A stretch of DNA of 64,000 nt from Corella eumyota (GCA_963082875.1 OY720099.1:8432001-8496000), one strand, 5' to 3'. Shown: positions 1 through 12,500, numbered from the stretch's first letter. Notes: generated by a model not told the origin, from the letters alone. Numbers and translations are program-made.

Positions 1-39
1 AGGCTAACTTCACGACCAAAGCTAATAAAGTAACATAAG

Positions 40-242
40 TTACCCAGAATTAGTCTTTAGTTGCTATTGGCAATTTGGGATATTATAGAATATAGTTGCG
101 CGATTAGTACGCTGTTGATTAAATGCTGGCTAAGCAGGAGTTCATACTGTTTATAGCGCCTTAGGGCGCCACAGCAAAAGAGCAGTGTGAATCGAACCCA
201 TGACCTTATGTAGTGTAGTAACCAAAGGGTTGTAACCAAATG
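40..242 (-). repeat. tRNA-derived SINE-like fragment
   Basis: Read on the minus strand, this stretch has an RNA polymerase III B-box match (GGTTCGATTC, plus-strand 189-198) inside a tRNA-like T-arm context, followed by a GC-richer hairpin region (GGCGCCCTAAGGCGC) that breaks with the AT-rich surroundings. A clear A box is not visible upstream, so it is not a working tRNA gene. A degraded tRNA-derived SINE is the best reading. The family cannot be named from this one copy. Confidence 0.4.
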
Positions 243-1380
243 CCAATAAAACTAAAAAAATGTCAAAATTGTTGGGACACCTTCATATTTAACCTAAAAG
301 ACCTTTTAAAAGAGTTAGGGTAAGAGGGAGTTAATAGTAAATGTTTTATAGTAAGTAAAATTGCATTTTGGGTATTTGGATTTCGGCTGACTATTTATTC
401 CGTAGCCAAAGTTTTTTTTTTTGTCGATATACCAGAAAGCCTAAATTGACGGCAACAATTTATTTTCATCGTGACATAACATACAATCACTATTTTCCCA
501 AAAATTTTAATATATCAATTAAATTTTATTTAATCTTACTATAAACACAGGAAGACAAATATAGTTGTCTATTTTCCGAAAAAAAAAACAACGTAACAGC
601 GAATCAACAAACATGGCAACCAAGTTCGTGCGTTTACTTCAGCATATTTTGTATGTTTACCTAGAGTATCTCGTGAGTCTGACTGGGTATATGTTAACAA
701 TATTGGTTCCTGTTATAGTTGAGAAAATATTATGTGTTCCTATAACCCAAAGAAATTATGTATCAAATGGACTACCATTAGTTTTTTTCCAACCAACTTA
801 TTATTGTACAGACTTAATGTACCTTATTTTAAGCTAGTGCTGCGTTAGTTAGTATATTACTTGTCTTATCAAAGCAAATCGTTTAGTAATTTTGCATTAA
901 AACACAGTGTATATACCGTTGTTTGTTCGCCTTTACAAAATTGTAGGGGTAAAATTACGTATTAATTTTCGCCATAGTATTCACTATTTTTTATCACATA
1001 ACAGTAATCACTATTGTTAACATAAGCAAATCAGAATCAAGGCATTTCACGCACACTTTAAATAATTAGGCATTTCCTGTTGGCATGATGTGTTTTACTC
1101 GCACTAGCAACTTAAAAGATAAAACACCAGTATGCAAAATACTTTACCATATTGTATAAAGAAAATATTAAAAATCAAAGCTAAGCGTTACAACATAAAT
1201 TGCTTCGCCCGTTTAATTAATTAACAAAAAGGAAGAAGTCTCAAATACGTGCAAATAAATTAAAAGATTTTTTAAAACAGTTAAGCCAAGAAAATAATAA
1301 AATACTTTTACGTTTTAGTAAGGGTATAAGAAACTTATAGCGTAGTAACTTAGGAATTTTTAACGACATTTTTTTCGCAG
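243..1380. other. AT-rich 5' flank of the first oxygenase gene
   Basis: Nothing recognised apart from the possible small exon at 613-672. The end of the stretch (about 1369-1380) is a pyrimidine-rich tract finishing in CAG, a good 3' splice acceptor, 15 bases before the oxygenase start codon. This suggests either a 5'UTR intron or spliced-leader trans-splicing. The second gene copy has the same arrangement (acceptor AG at 7704-7705, 12 bases before its ATG). Confidence 0.4.
613..672 (+). other. Possible upstream exon or short ORF start
   Basis: An ATG in good context (AACATGG) opens a frame of 20 codons, rich in hydrophobic residues, that ends exactly at a strong donor (GTGAGT at 673). Joined to the acceptor at 1380/1381 it would run in phase through QNCET into the oxygenase ATG, giving a membrane-anchor-like N-terminal extension. 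Against it: the family normally begins with a short Met-x-x-x-IPIIDF start, and the second gene copy shows no matching exon. Could equally be chance. Confidence 0.18.
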
Positions 1381-1395
1381 CAGAACTGTGAAACT

Positions 1396-2418
1396 ATGTC
1401 AAATGCAATTCCAATTATTGATTTTGGTGATTTTTCAATTTTAAATTCGTCTACCAATCCTTCGTCTAAAGTAGCGAATGAATTATATTACGCACTGGCA
1501 ACTGCTGGATTTGTCTATTTAAAAAACACTGGAATTTCTAAAGAATCTGTAAATCAAGTTAACGAAGTTACAAAAACGTTTTTTGAAGCTCCACTTGTTG
1601 AAAAAAATAGATATCGTATCGATATTACAACCAACCATGGGTATGATGGAGTAGGAGTTGAAAGAGTCAATCCAATGCGGCCAGCTGATTACAAAGAAGC
1701 ATTTAATATTAATGGATGGGCAATTGATCAGTTTGATGTAAAAAATTGGCCGCTTGACATATCGCCTCTGTTATATAATGTGGTTCGACCATTTGTTAAA
1801 CAGTGTGAACAATTAACTTTAAATATTTTCGAGGCTTTAGCAATAGGTATGCAATTAAAAAACCGGGACTTTTTTAAAGATTCGCATTCATCACTGAATA
1901 AAATCGGTAACGCTACAACTCTTCGCTCGTTATATTATCCTCCAGTTCTACAGAAACTAAAACCTGGTCAAATTAGACTTGGTGAGCATTCTGACTACGG
2001 GTCAATCACACTTTTGTTCCAGGACCAGGTTGGTGGGTTGCAGGTTAGTAAAATCTTCACAAAATTCTATCTGTCCTTTTTTAAAACAGTTTTTTTTTGT
2101 TAGGTTGAAAGTTTAGATGGTCAGTATATTAATGCTGTGCCAATAGATGACACAGTGCTTATCAACATTGGTGATGTTTTAGAATATTGGACAAATAATA
2201 AACTTAAATCAACTAAACACCGGGTTATAATACCAGAAAATGAAAAACGCAACACAATAAGAAGATCTCTTGTTTATTTTGTTCAACCGGACGACAATGT
2301 AATTGTTAATTCACCGATCGAATATCAGAACGAAACACTCAACGTTAAAAACAAAAAGTCGGTTGAACCTATTACGTCATTACAATATTTAAACAACAGG
2401 TTGTCTAATACTTATTAA
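1396..2418 (+). CDS. 2-oxoglutarate/Fe(II)-dependent dioxygenase, copy 1
   Basis: Two exons, 1396-2043 and 2104-2418, flank a 60-bp GT-AG intron in phase 0 and give 320 residues, a normal length for the isopenicillin-N-synthase-like family. The N-terminal DIOX_N region begins IPIIDF. The double-stranded beta-helix holds the iron ligands H198, D200 (GEHSDYGS) and H255 (KSTKHRV), and R269-x-S271 fits the usual 2-oxoglutarate carboxylate clamp. Such soluble enzymes couple decarboxylation of 2-oxoglutarate to oxidation of a small substrate; the substrate here is unknown. An ATTAAA poly(A) signal lies at 2471. The gene is a tandem paralogue of the one at 7718 and all core residues look intact. The start was chosen because it gives the family's usual N terminus and lies just after a splice acceptor. 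Confidence 0.9.
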
Positions 2419-3316
2419 ACTTTAACAAAGTTTGTCATCCGTTTAAAGTTTGTTCTTAACAAAGTTTCTTATTAAATTGCAATTGTTGCATGTTTTTAAT
2501 AAGTTATTGTTGTACATGCAGTGTTTTTTGTTTTGCCTTGTTTTTTGTGGCTTTGTGTATTTTACATAATCAAGAATTAATGTCTTCACAAAAACTAATT
2601 AAAATTAAAGTAAAATGTAAGAAATATGTTGGCGTCATAACTTTTATTTAGCAACCAGACAGTTTATAGATAGATTTCTAATTTGCTAATAATATTAACT
2701 ATTGAAGATGGTACATTTACTTTTATGTTTCTACTTAATCGAAAATCCTTATTTTTGACGTCCTCAGTAAGTATCTTATTTCATGACGTCATAATGTTGG
2801 TAAACAAAAGTTGTTTAACTGATTTAAATTGCGATGGTGACTTAAAATTATTATGTAATAACATAGCTCTAAAAGTAGCTTAGGTAGTAAGAGAGCTAAT
2901 AGAAATAATTAAGCTTGAAATATTTCTAAGAACATGCAAAAAATAAACGCATATTGACTTTTTTCACACTCTTTGCAACGTTTTAATCAAAATTAATTAA
3001 ATCTTACTTATTATTTATTGTTATAAAACAAACAAAAAAATCGTCGTTACTGCCTAAATAATAAGTAACAAATTTTGTTTTCTTTGCTTAGCTTTGAGTT
3101 GCCTTTAGCAGTTTTAAATATAATGAACAATATTGCTTGATAATTATTCTGTCAGTTGACTTTTGCCTTGATAAAGGTTAATATTTAAGGGCGGAGCGAA
3201 CCCGAATACTTTGGTCAGCGTACTTTAAACATAATGCCAGATATTTATTTTTTTTTATATGCGGTTAGTATTAGAATAATAGCGCCCCATACGGTAAAAG
3301 AAAAAAACAAGTTAGT
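2419..3316. other. 3' flank of oxygenase copy 1 (duplicated)
   Basis: No gene. Segments from about 2625 to 3150 match the 3' flank of the second copy (about 8920-9521), so the duplication unit covered gene plus downstream DNA. The match would continue past 3147, but in copy 2 it is cut by the repeat array at 9522. The last 170 bases are unique and lead into the target site of the foldback element. Confidence 0.6.
2784..2791. promoter_or_regulatory. TGACGTCA (CRE-like palindrome), copy 1
   Basis: A perfect 8-base CREB/ATF-type palindrome inside an otherwise drifting flank. The same 8 bases survive in the paralogous flank at 9127-9134. Function is inference only; recent common origin also explains the conservation. 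Confidence 0.25.
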
Positions 3317-3324
3317 GTGTTAAC
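3317..3324. repeat. Target-site duplication, left (GTGTTAAC)
   Basis: GTGTTAAC abuts the left terminal inverted repeat and is repeated exactly at 7400-7407. Eight bases with T at position 2 and A at position 7 fits the hAT-type preference (nTnnnnAn). Confidence 0.85.
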
Positions 3325-6300
3325 ACCACTGTCATTCTGCTAGAATTTTTTTTTTTTTAATCCTAGCAGAACTCCGCATTTTTCCGCGTAAGTGCATGTT
3401 AATATAAATTGTTAAATCGGCAATACAAAAAATTAAAATTGATAAAATAATTATTGTTCTATTAATGTTATTCTTATTGTTTATCCCAATTTTGACTCCG
3501 ATAATAAACCAATAATTTCGCAAGATGCAGATTTTTCGTTAGCGCCAATTATCGACCGACATTTTATATAATGTTAAATAAACAATATCAAAAGTTATAG
3601 TAAAATCAAAAAACAATAAAGAAACAAGATTTCGCTCCGACGCGAATTAAAATACTTTCCGACATTATGAAATAAAAAAAAAATTAACATCATAGGAAGC
3701 GAATTAAAAAGAAGGTGTATGTTAATTTTTAAAATAAACAAATTTCGTTTACGCGAACTATCGAACGAAAACTGACATCAAATATGTCGAAAATTCGACA
3801 AATCTTTTAATTTCCGAGTTAATTTAAAATACTTTCCGACATTATGAAGTTTAAAAAAATTTAATCACAGCTAGGAGCTGCAATTATAAATAGGTTTGCG
3901 CAGTTTTAAGTTGCACATTTTGCGTTTTTGCTAATTATCGACATTTTACATATCATAAAAGAAACAACATCCGGCTCCTTTAGGCGAAAAACGAAACCCA
4001 CTCTCCAGCAGAAACTACTTTCCCAAAAAAATATACGAGCCAAATTCTATTCATAAATAAATAATTATAAATTAAAATAGCAGGCAAAGTTTAAAGCGAA
4101 ACAACCTTTGTTTGCAAAAGTTATAGTAATTTCAAAAAACAATAAAGAAACAAGATTTCGCTCCGACCCGAATTAAAATACTTTCCGACATTATAAAATT
4201 TAAAAAAATTTAACATCATATTAAACGAATTAAAAAGAAAGTGTATGTTAATTTTTAAAATGAACAAATTTCGTTTACGCGAACTATTGACCGAAAACTG
4301 TTAACAAATATGTCAAAAATTCGACAAATCTTTTTATTTCCGAGTTATTTTAAAATACTTTCCAACATTATGAAATTGAAATAAATTTAACACCATATTA
4401 AACGAAATAAAAAGAAGGTGTATGTTAATTTTTAAAATGAACAAACCTAGTTTACGCGAACTATCGACCGAAAACTGTTAACAAATATGTCGAAAATTCG
4501 ACAAATCTTTTTATTTCCGAGTTATTTTAAAATACTTTCCGACATTATGAAATTAAAAAAAAATTAACATCCTATTAACCGAATTAAAAAGAAGGTGTAT
4601 GTTAATTTTTAAAATGAACAAACCTAGTTTACGCGAACTATCGACCGAAAACTGTTAACAAATATGTCGAAAATTCGACAAATCTTTTTATTTCCGAGTT
4701 ATTTTAAAATACTTTCCGACATTATGAAATCCAAAAAAATTTAACACCATATTAAACGAATTAAAAAGAAGGTGTATGTTAATTTTTAAAATGAACAAAT
4801 TTTGCTTACGCGAACTATCGACCGAAAACTGTTAACAAATATGTCGAAAATTCGACAAATCTTTTTATTTCCGAGTTAATTTAAAATACTTTCCGACATT
4901 ATGAAATTAAAAAAAATTTAACATCATATTAAACGAATTAAAAAGAAAGTGTATGTTAATTTTCAAAATGAACAAACTTAGTTTCCGCGAACTATCGATC
5001 GAAAACTGTTAACAAATATGTCAAAAATTTGACAAATCTTTTTATTTCCGAGTTATTTTAAAATACTTTCCGACATTATGAAGTTTAAAAAAATTTAATC
5101 ACAGCTAGGTTCTGCAATTATCTAAAAGTTTGCGCAGTTTAAAGTTGCACATTTTGCATTTTCGCTAATTATCGACATTTTAAATACTATAAAAGAAACA
5201 ACATACCGCTCCTTTAGGCGAAAAACGAATCCCACTCTCCAGCAGAAACTACTTTCCCAAAAAAATATACGAGCCAATGTTAAATTTTTTTTAATTTCAT
5301 AATGTCGGAAAGTATTTTAATTGGGTCTGAGCGAAATCTTGTATCTTTATTGTTTTTTGAAATTGCTATAACTTTTGCAAACAAAGGTTGTTTCGCTTTA
5401 AACTTTGCTTGCAATTTTAATTTATAATTACTTACTTATGAATAGAATTTGGCTCGTATATTTTTTTGAGGAAAGTAGTTTCTGCTGGAGAGTGGGTTTC
5501 GTTTTTCGCCTAAAGGAGCGGGATATTGTTTCTTTTATAGTATTTAAAATGTTGATAATTAGCGAAAACGCAAAATGTGCAACTTAAAACTGCGCAAACT
5601 TTTATATAATTGTAGAACCTAGCTGTGGTTAAATTTTTTTAAACTTCATAATGTCGGAAAGTATTTTAAAATAACTCGAAAATAAAAAGATTTGTCGAAT
5701 TTTCGACATATTTGTTAACAGTTTTCGGTCGATAGTTCGCGTAAACAAAATTTGTTCATTTTAAAAATTAACATACACCTTCTTTTTAATTCGTTTAATA
5801 TGGTGTTAAATTTTTTTGGATTTCATAATGTCGGAAAGTATTTTAAATTAACTCGAAAATAAAAAGATTTGTCGAATTTTCGACATATTTGTTAACAGTT
5901 TTCGGTCGATAGTTCGCGTAAACTAAGTTTGTTCATTTTGAAAATTAACATATACCTTCTTTTTAATTCGTTTAATATGATGTTAAAGTTTTTTTAATTT
6001 CATAATGTCGGAAAGTATTTTAATTTGGTCGGAGCCCTATCTTGTTTCTTTATTGTTTTTTGAAATTACTATAACTTTTGCAAACAAAGGTTGTTTCGCT
6101 TTAAACTTTGCCTGCAATTTTAATTTACAATTACTTATTTATGAATAAAATTTGGCTCGTATATTTTTTTGGGAAAGTAGTTTCTGCTGGAGAGTGGGAT
6201 TCGTTTTTCGCCTAAAGGAGCGGTATGTTGTTTCTTTTATAGTATTTAAAATGTCGATAATTAGCGAAAACGCAAAATGTGCAACTTAAAACTGCGCAAA

Positions 6301-7399
6301 CTTATTTATAATTGCAGCTCCTAGCTGTGATTAAATTTTTTTAAACTTTATAATGTCGGAAAGTATTTTAAAATAACTCGGAAATAAAAAGATTTGTCGA
6401 ATTTTTGACATATTTGTTAACAGTTTTCGATCGATAGTTCGCGTAAACTAAGTTTGTTCATTTTGAAAATTAACATACACTTTCTTTTTAATTCGTTTAA
6501 TATGATGTTAAAGTTTTTTTAATTTCATAATGTCGGAAAGTATTTTAATTCGGATCGGAGCGAAATCTTGTTTTTTTATTGTTTTTTGAAATTACTATAA
6601 CTTTTGCAAACAAAGGTTGTTTCGCTTTAAACTTTGCCTGCAATTTTAATTTACAATTACATATTTTTGAATAAAATTTGGCTCGTATATTTTTTGGGGA
6701 AAGTAGTTTCTGCTGGAGAGTGGGATTCGTTTTTCGCCTAAAGGAGCGGTGTGTTGTTTCTTTAATAGTATTTAAAATGTCGATAATTAGCGAAAACGCA
6801 AAATGTGCAACTTAAAACTGCGCAAACTTATTTATAATTGCAGCTCCTAGCTGTGATTAAATTTTTTTAAACTTCATAATGTCGGAAAGTATTTTAAAAT
6901 AACTCGGAAATAAAAAAAATTGTCGAATTTTCGACATATTTGTTAACAGTTTTCGGTCGATAGTTCGCGTAAACTAAGTTTGTTCATTTTGAAAATTAAC
7001 ATACACCTTCTTTTTAATTCGTTTAATATGATGTTAAATTTTTTTTAATTTCATAATGTCGGAAAGTATTTTAATTCGGGTCGGAGCGAAATCTTGTTTT
7101 TTTATTGTTTTTTGACTTTAATATAACTTTTAATATTGTTTATTTAATATTATTTAAAAGGTCGATATTTTGCGCTAACGCAAAATCTGCATCTTGCGAA
7201 ATTATTGGTTTATTATCCGAGTCGACATCGGGATAAACAAAGAGAATAATATTAAAATTCATGTAACAATAATTAATTTATCATGTTTAGTTTTTTGTAT
7301 TACCGATTTACCAATTTATATCAACATGCACTTACGCGGAAAAATGCGGAGTTCTGCTAGGATTAAAAAAAAAAAAAATTCTAGCAGAATGACAGTGGT
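3325..7399. mobile_element. Foldback non-autonomous DNA transposon (hAT-like)
   Basis: A 4,075-bp element with long inverted arms. It starts ACCACTGTCATTCTGC and ends with the exact complement; the outer arms (about 3325-3600 and 7125-7399) match closely, including a T/A homopolymer run. Inside, each arm is built of direct repeats of about 175 bp (CTTTCCGACATTATGAA recurs near 3655, 3834, 4182, 4360, 4533, 4710, 4888, 5066), mixed with a longer unit carrying GGCTCGTATATTTTTTTG. The right arm carries the same units inverted. The arms turn over near 5276-5283. No transposase frame is present: the short open frames inside are incidental. The 8-bp target duplication and its pattern point to hAT; P-like elements also make 8 bp. 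It sits between the two oxygenase genes without touching their exons. Confidence 0.85.
3830..5080. repeat. About 175-bp tandem repeats in left arm of foldback element
   Basis: Seven or so direct copies of a unit containing GAAGGTGTATGTTAATTTTT, ACGCGAACTATCGACCG and the near-palindrome GTCGAAAATTCGAC. Copies differ by scattered substitutions, and one is replaced by a longer unit (about 3866-4150). The right arm (about 5640-7110) holds the inverted counterpart. Confidence 0.75.
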
Positions 7400-7407
7400 G
7401 TGTTAAC
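7400..7407. repeat. Target-site duplication, right (GTGTTAAC)
   Basis: Exact second copy of the left 8-mer, immediately outside the right terminal inverted repeat. An undamaged duplication suggests a fairly recent insertion. Confidence 0.85.
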
Positions 7408-7717
7408 CTTACAAAAAAACACAATATTGTGTTTCTCTTTGCTCGTTAAAGTTTACACTTGTCAGCAAGTTTGTGAGTTGGCGTGCGTAGGCAAAATGTT
7501 TTGTAATATTGTAGATTAAAAATGATCGAAATTAGAACTAACTGTTATAACACAAATGTAAAAAAAAATTTTAAGCAGTAATGAGGTCAAAGAATATGAC
7601 AAAAAGTATTAGATTCTTTACAATATAGTTATTTTAGAACAAGTATAATAAACTTATGGTGGGTATAGGTTTGATAACAAATGTGTTTTAATTGTTTCTA
7701 AACAGGTTTCAAAAATC
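7408..7717. other. Short 5' flank of oxygenase copy 2
   Basis: 310 bases between the foldback element and the second oxygenase. It ends with a splice acceptor (TTTCTAAACAG, AG at 7704-7705) 12 bases before the ATG. No upstream exon like that at 613-672 is seen, so the foldback element lies close to the 5' end of this transcript. Confidence 0.5.
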
Positions 7718-8749
7718 ATGACAGAGGCAATTCCAATTATTGACTTTAGGGATTTTTCGATTTTAAACTCTTCCACCAATCCGTCTGAAGTAGCGAATGA
7801 ATTATATCACGCTCTTGCAACTGCTGGATTTGTCTATTTAAAAAACACTGGAATTTCAAAAGAATCTGTAAATCAAGTTAACGAAGTTACAAAAACATTT
7901 TTTGAAGCTCCATTTGTTAAAAAAAATGAATATCTTATCGATGTTATAAGCAACCATGGATATGTCGGAGTAGAAGTGGAAAAAGTCAATCCAATGCGAC
8001 CAAGAGATTACAAAGAAGCATTCAATATTGGTGGATGGGCAATTGATAATTTAGATATCAAAAACTGGCCACTGGATATTTCTCCTCAATTTTACGATGT
8101 GATTAAAAAGTTTGTTAAACAGTGTAAACAGCTTACCCTAAATGTCTTTGAGGCTTTGGCAATAGGCATGCAATTAAAAAATCTTGACTTTTTCAAAAAA
8201 TCACATACATTACTAAATAAAATTGGCAACCCCACTACACTTCGCTCGTTATATTATCCTCCTGTTAAACATGAACTAAAACCTGGTCAAATCAGACTTG
8301 GTGAGCATTCTGACTACGGGTCAATCACACTTTTGTTCCAGGACCATGTTGGTGGTTTACAGGTAAATGAATATATCAGTAAAATCATATTACAAAAATT
8401 ATTTGTCCATTTTTAAAACAATTTTTTTTGGTAGGTTGAAAGTTTAGATGGTCAGTATCTTGATGTTGTGCCAATAGATGACACAGTGATTATCAACATT
8501 GGTGACGTTTTAGAATATTGGACAACTAATAAACTTAAATCAACTAAACACCGGGTTATATTACCAGAAAATGAAAAACGCAACTCAGTAAGAAGATCTC
8601 TTGTTTATTTTGTTCAACCGGACGACAATGTAATTGTTAATTCACCAATCGAGTATCGAAACGAAACAATCAATGTTAAAAACAAAAAGTCGGTAGAACC
8701 CATTACTTCATTACAATATTTAAACAATAAGTTGTCAGGTATTTACTGA
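7718..8749 (+). CDS. 2-oxoglutarate/Fe(II)-dependent dioxygenase, copy 2
   Basis: Exons 7718-8362 and 8435-8749, phase-0 intron of 72 bp at the same codon as in copy 1, giving 319 residues. One residue is missing near position 24 relative to copy 1, and most other positions are identical by eye. Iron ligands H197, D199 and H254 and the R268-x-S clamp are intact, so this copy should also be active. Differences cluster in residues 70-135 (for example GYVGVEVEKV and the SPQFYDVIKKF stretch), a part that often shapes the substrate pocket. Whether the two enzymes differ in substrate is not known. An AATAAA signal lies at 8867. Tandem arrangement and a shared 3' flank show local duplication. Confidence 0.9.
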
Positions 8750-9521
8750 ACTTTAATGCAATAAGGCTACTGTTAGAAGTTGTTTGCTAAATGTTTTATT
8801 AAATTCCAGTAAGTGTATATTTTAGATGTGATATTGATATATATGCCGTGTTTTTGTGGTATGTGAAATAAACATAATTAAAATATATAACATAACAAAA
8901 GCTTAAAAAGAAATGTTAGTAATATGTTGACGTTAGTTCTTTTATTTAACAACAAAAAAGTTTATTATATAAAATATCGAGGCTTATAGGGGATATGTGG
9001 TGTAAAAAAAGATATATTTTGTAAACCTTGAAAGGTATTAATATTACGTAGAGTGTATCTCTACTTCCCTTTTTCTAATTATTTAAAAATCCTAATTTTA
9101 ACGTCATCAGTATATGTGTAATTTCATGACGTCATAAATAGTGGTCAACAATAAAAGGAAAACTGATTTTAAGTAGACGTTGAATTGTTACATAATGACA
9201 TAACTCCAAAAATAGTTTAGACCTAATGTTAATAAAAAATAAGCTTAAAATCTCTTTATGACCATATAAAATAGTAAATCGGCTATAGCATTACCTACAC
9301 TTGACGTGTAATCACTTTTTTCACACCCTTTGCAAAGGTCAAAAGGTTAATGAAATTTAATTAAATCTCCCTCATCACCTGTTGCTTTAAATAAAAAAAA
9401 AGTTTTTTGGTTTAAAAAAATGTCTTTCAGCTTAAACATTAAGTAACACATTTTGTTTTCTTGGCTCAGCTTAGAGTTGCCTTTAGCAGTTTTAAATATA
9501 ATTGACAATATTGTTTGACAA
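8750..9521. other. 3' flank of oxygenase copy 2, cut by the repeat array
   Basis: Homologous to about 2625-3146 behind copy 1. The match runs through GCCTTTAGCAGTTTTAAATATAA and stops after GACAA at 9521; copy 1 reads GATAA followed by TTATTCTG. This gives an empty-site comparison for the left edge of the array. Confidence 0.65.
9127..9134. promoter_or_regulatory. TGACGTCA (CRE-like palindrome), copy 2
   Basis: Same palindrome at the same relative place as in the flank of copy 1. Low confidence as a functional site. Confidence 0.25.
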
Positions 9522-12500
9522 CTAGATTTATTTGATAAATAAAATATGGTTCGAAATCGTTTGATTCTTTTTTATAAATATAATTTATTTAGTAGGTTTA
9601 TTAATTAAATTATAAATTTAAATATGAACTTTTTTATATTTAAACCTAATTTTAACAAACGAACACGCATTCATTGATATTGTAATAGAAAAGTAAACTA
9701 AATTTAAAAGCAAAATACCGATCTTAATTTTTTAGTAATTAAACGAGTATTAAAATATAATAATAACAAAACAATTAAAAAAACAAAATTTACACATTTT
9801 TGACTTATACTGTAACATTTTACTTAAATTTTCAACCAATATTTTTTACTTTAATAGACAGCGAAAAGGACGATTTTTGACGGCGACCAGAACGCTATTA
9901 AATTATTCAAGCGTTAAACTCACACTGATTCGTTATTTTATAAAAAAAACTTAAAATAATGATTAAACGATATTTAGCTAGAGTTAAATATTCATTTTAA
10001 ATAGCAACATACAAAATAATAATAACAACAACATATTAAAATTTCAGAAAATTTAATCTTTAAATTTTAATAATAAAATATATTAATTAGTAATTAGTGA
10101 CATTTAAATGCCGTAAATAGGAGGTTTGCGATTCGTTGGGATAATAACAAACATACTAAAAATTTAGAACTTTTACTTTTAAAGAACAAAAGTTATCGTC
10201 TTTCAAAATTCTGACTAGAAAGAATAAAAACAATAACTAGATTTATTTGATAAATAAAATATGGTTCGAAATAATTTGATTATGTTTAGCATAAATTTTA
10301 TTAAATGAAAAAAGATATGCGTAAACATTTACTAAGACTATTACATATCTTTGATTTTTAATAAAAAAACATGTATTGAAATAAGTCATTAGTATAAATT
10401 GTTTTTGGGGGGGAGACCCCAGACGAGAACCCAGACTCCACAGATAATGGCACATTTGCTCTTACATCTTATAAATAAATATCTTACTATTTGTGGTGCG
10501 TAATAATTTTAAAGAAAAAAATTTTAAAAATTTTACATTTATGGAACTTTAAAAATTTTTATCGAACATGTTAACTTTTGTTAAATTGTTCTTCCGTTGA
10601 TATAAGTTCGTTATCTAAATTTTTTTAAATCTAAGTTTAAAAAATGTTAAAAAAAAAACGCATTTTTACCATATCACAATATCAAATGTAATACTAGATT
10701 TATTTGATAAATAAAATATGGTTCGAAATTATTTGATTATTTTTAACATAAAATTTTATAAATAAAAAAATATATGCATAAACATTAACCAAGAATATAA
10801 AATACCTTTGATTTTTAATAAACAAACTAGCATTTAAATATAACAAACAAACAAGAATTATTTTTTAATTACCTTCAAATTATAAATATTATAAGATATA
10901 ACCGACTAAAATTTAAAAACCTAATAACAATCTTTAAATTTGAATAAACAAACACCTATTAATTAGTAATTAGTGACATTTAAGTGTCGTAAATATGAGG
11001 TTTGCGATTCGTTAGGATAATATCAAACATACTAAAAATTTAGAACTTTTAGTTTTAAAGAACAAATGTTATCATCTTTTAAAATTCGAGCAAATAAGAA
11101 TAAAAACAATGATTCTTTTTTATAAATATAATTTAATTAGTAGGTTTATTAATTAAATTATAAATTTAAATATGAACTTTTTTATATTTAAACCTAATTT
11201 TAACAAGCGAACACGCACTCATTGATATTGTAATATAAAAGTAAACTAAATTTAAAAGCAAAATACCGATCTTAATTTTTTAGTAAACAAACAAGTATTA
11301 AAATATAATAATAACAAAACAATTAAAACAAAAATTTTACACATTTTTTACTTATATTTTAACATTTTACTTAAATTTTCAACCAATATTTTTTACTTTA
11401 ATGGACAGCGAAAAGGACGATTTTTGACGGCGACCAGAACGCTATTAAATTATTCAAGCGTTAAACTCACACTGATTCAATATTTTATAAAAAAACAAAA
11501 ATAATGATTAAACGATATTTAGCTAGAGTTAAATCTTCATTTTAAATAGCAACATACAAAATAATAATACCAACAACATATTAAAATTTCAGAAAATTTA
11601 ATCTTTAAATTTTAATAATAAAATATATTAATTAGTAATTAGTGATAATTAAATGTCGTGAATAGGAGGTTTGCGATTCGTTGGGATAATAACAAACATA
11701 CTAAAAATTTAGAACTTTTAGTTTTAAAGAACAAAAGTTATCGTCTTTCAAAATTCGTCAAATAAGAATAAAAACAATAATAATAATAAATACTAGATTT
11801 ATTTGATAAATAAAATATGGTTCGAAATTATTTGATTCTTTTTTATAAATATAATTTATTTAGTAGGTTTATTAATTAAATTATAAATTTAAATATAAAC
11901 TTTTGTATATTTAAACCTAATTTTAACAAGCGAACACGCACTTATTGATATTGTAATATAAAAGTAAACTAAATTTAAAAGCAAAATACCGATCTTAATT
12001 TTTTAGTAATCAAACAAGTATTAAAATATAATAATAACAAAACAATTAAAACAAAAATTTTACACATTTTTTACTTATATTTTAACATTTTACTTAAATT
12101 TTCAACCAATATTTTTTACTTTAATGGACAGCGAAAAGGACGATTTTTGACGGCGACCAGAACGCTATTAAATTATTCAAGCGTTAAACTCACACTGATT
12201 CATTATTTTATAAAAAACAAAAATAATGATTAAACGATATTTAGCTAGAGTTAAATCTTCATTTTAAATAGCAACATACAAAATAATAATACCAACAACA
12301 TATTAAAATTTCAGCAAATTTAATCTTTAAATTTTAATAATAAAATATATTAATTAGTAATTAGTGATAATTAAATGTCGTTAATAGGAGGTTTGCGATT
12401 CGTTGGGATAATAACAAACATACTAAAAATTCAGAACTTTTAGTTTTAAAGAACAAAAGTTATCGTCTTTCAAAATTCGTCAAATAAGAATAAAAACAAT

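Noticed and set aside
57-239. 60-residue minus-strand frame
   Set aside because: Lies across the SINE-like piece; composition and length are what chance gives.
2683-2883. 66-residue frame after oxygenase copy 1
   Set aside because: Its counterpart in the duplicated flank after copy 2 is not kept open, and the first codon is not a normal ATG start.
3332-7406. Similar short frames in the two ends of the foldback element (3332-3523 and 7194-7406)
   Set aside because: They mirror each other because the ends are inverted repeats. They show no domain and the differences do not follow codon positions.
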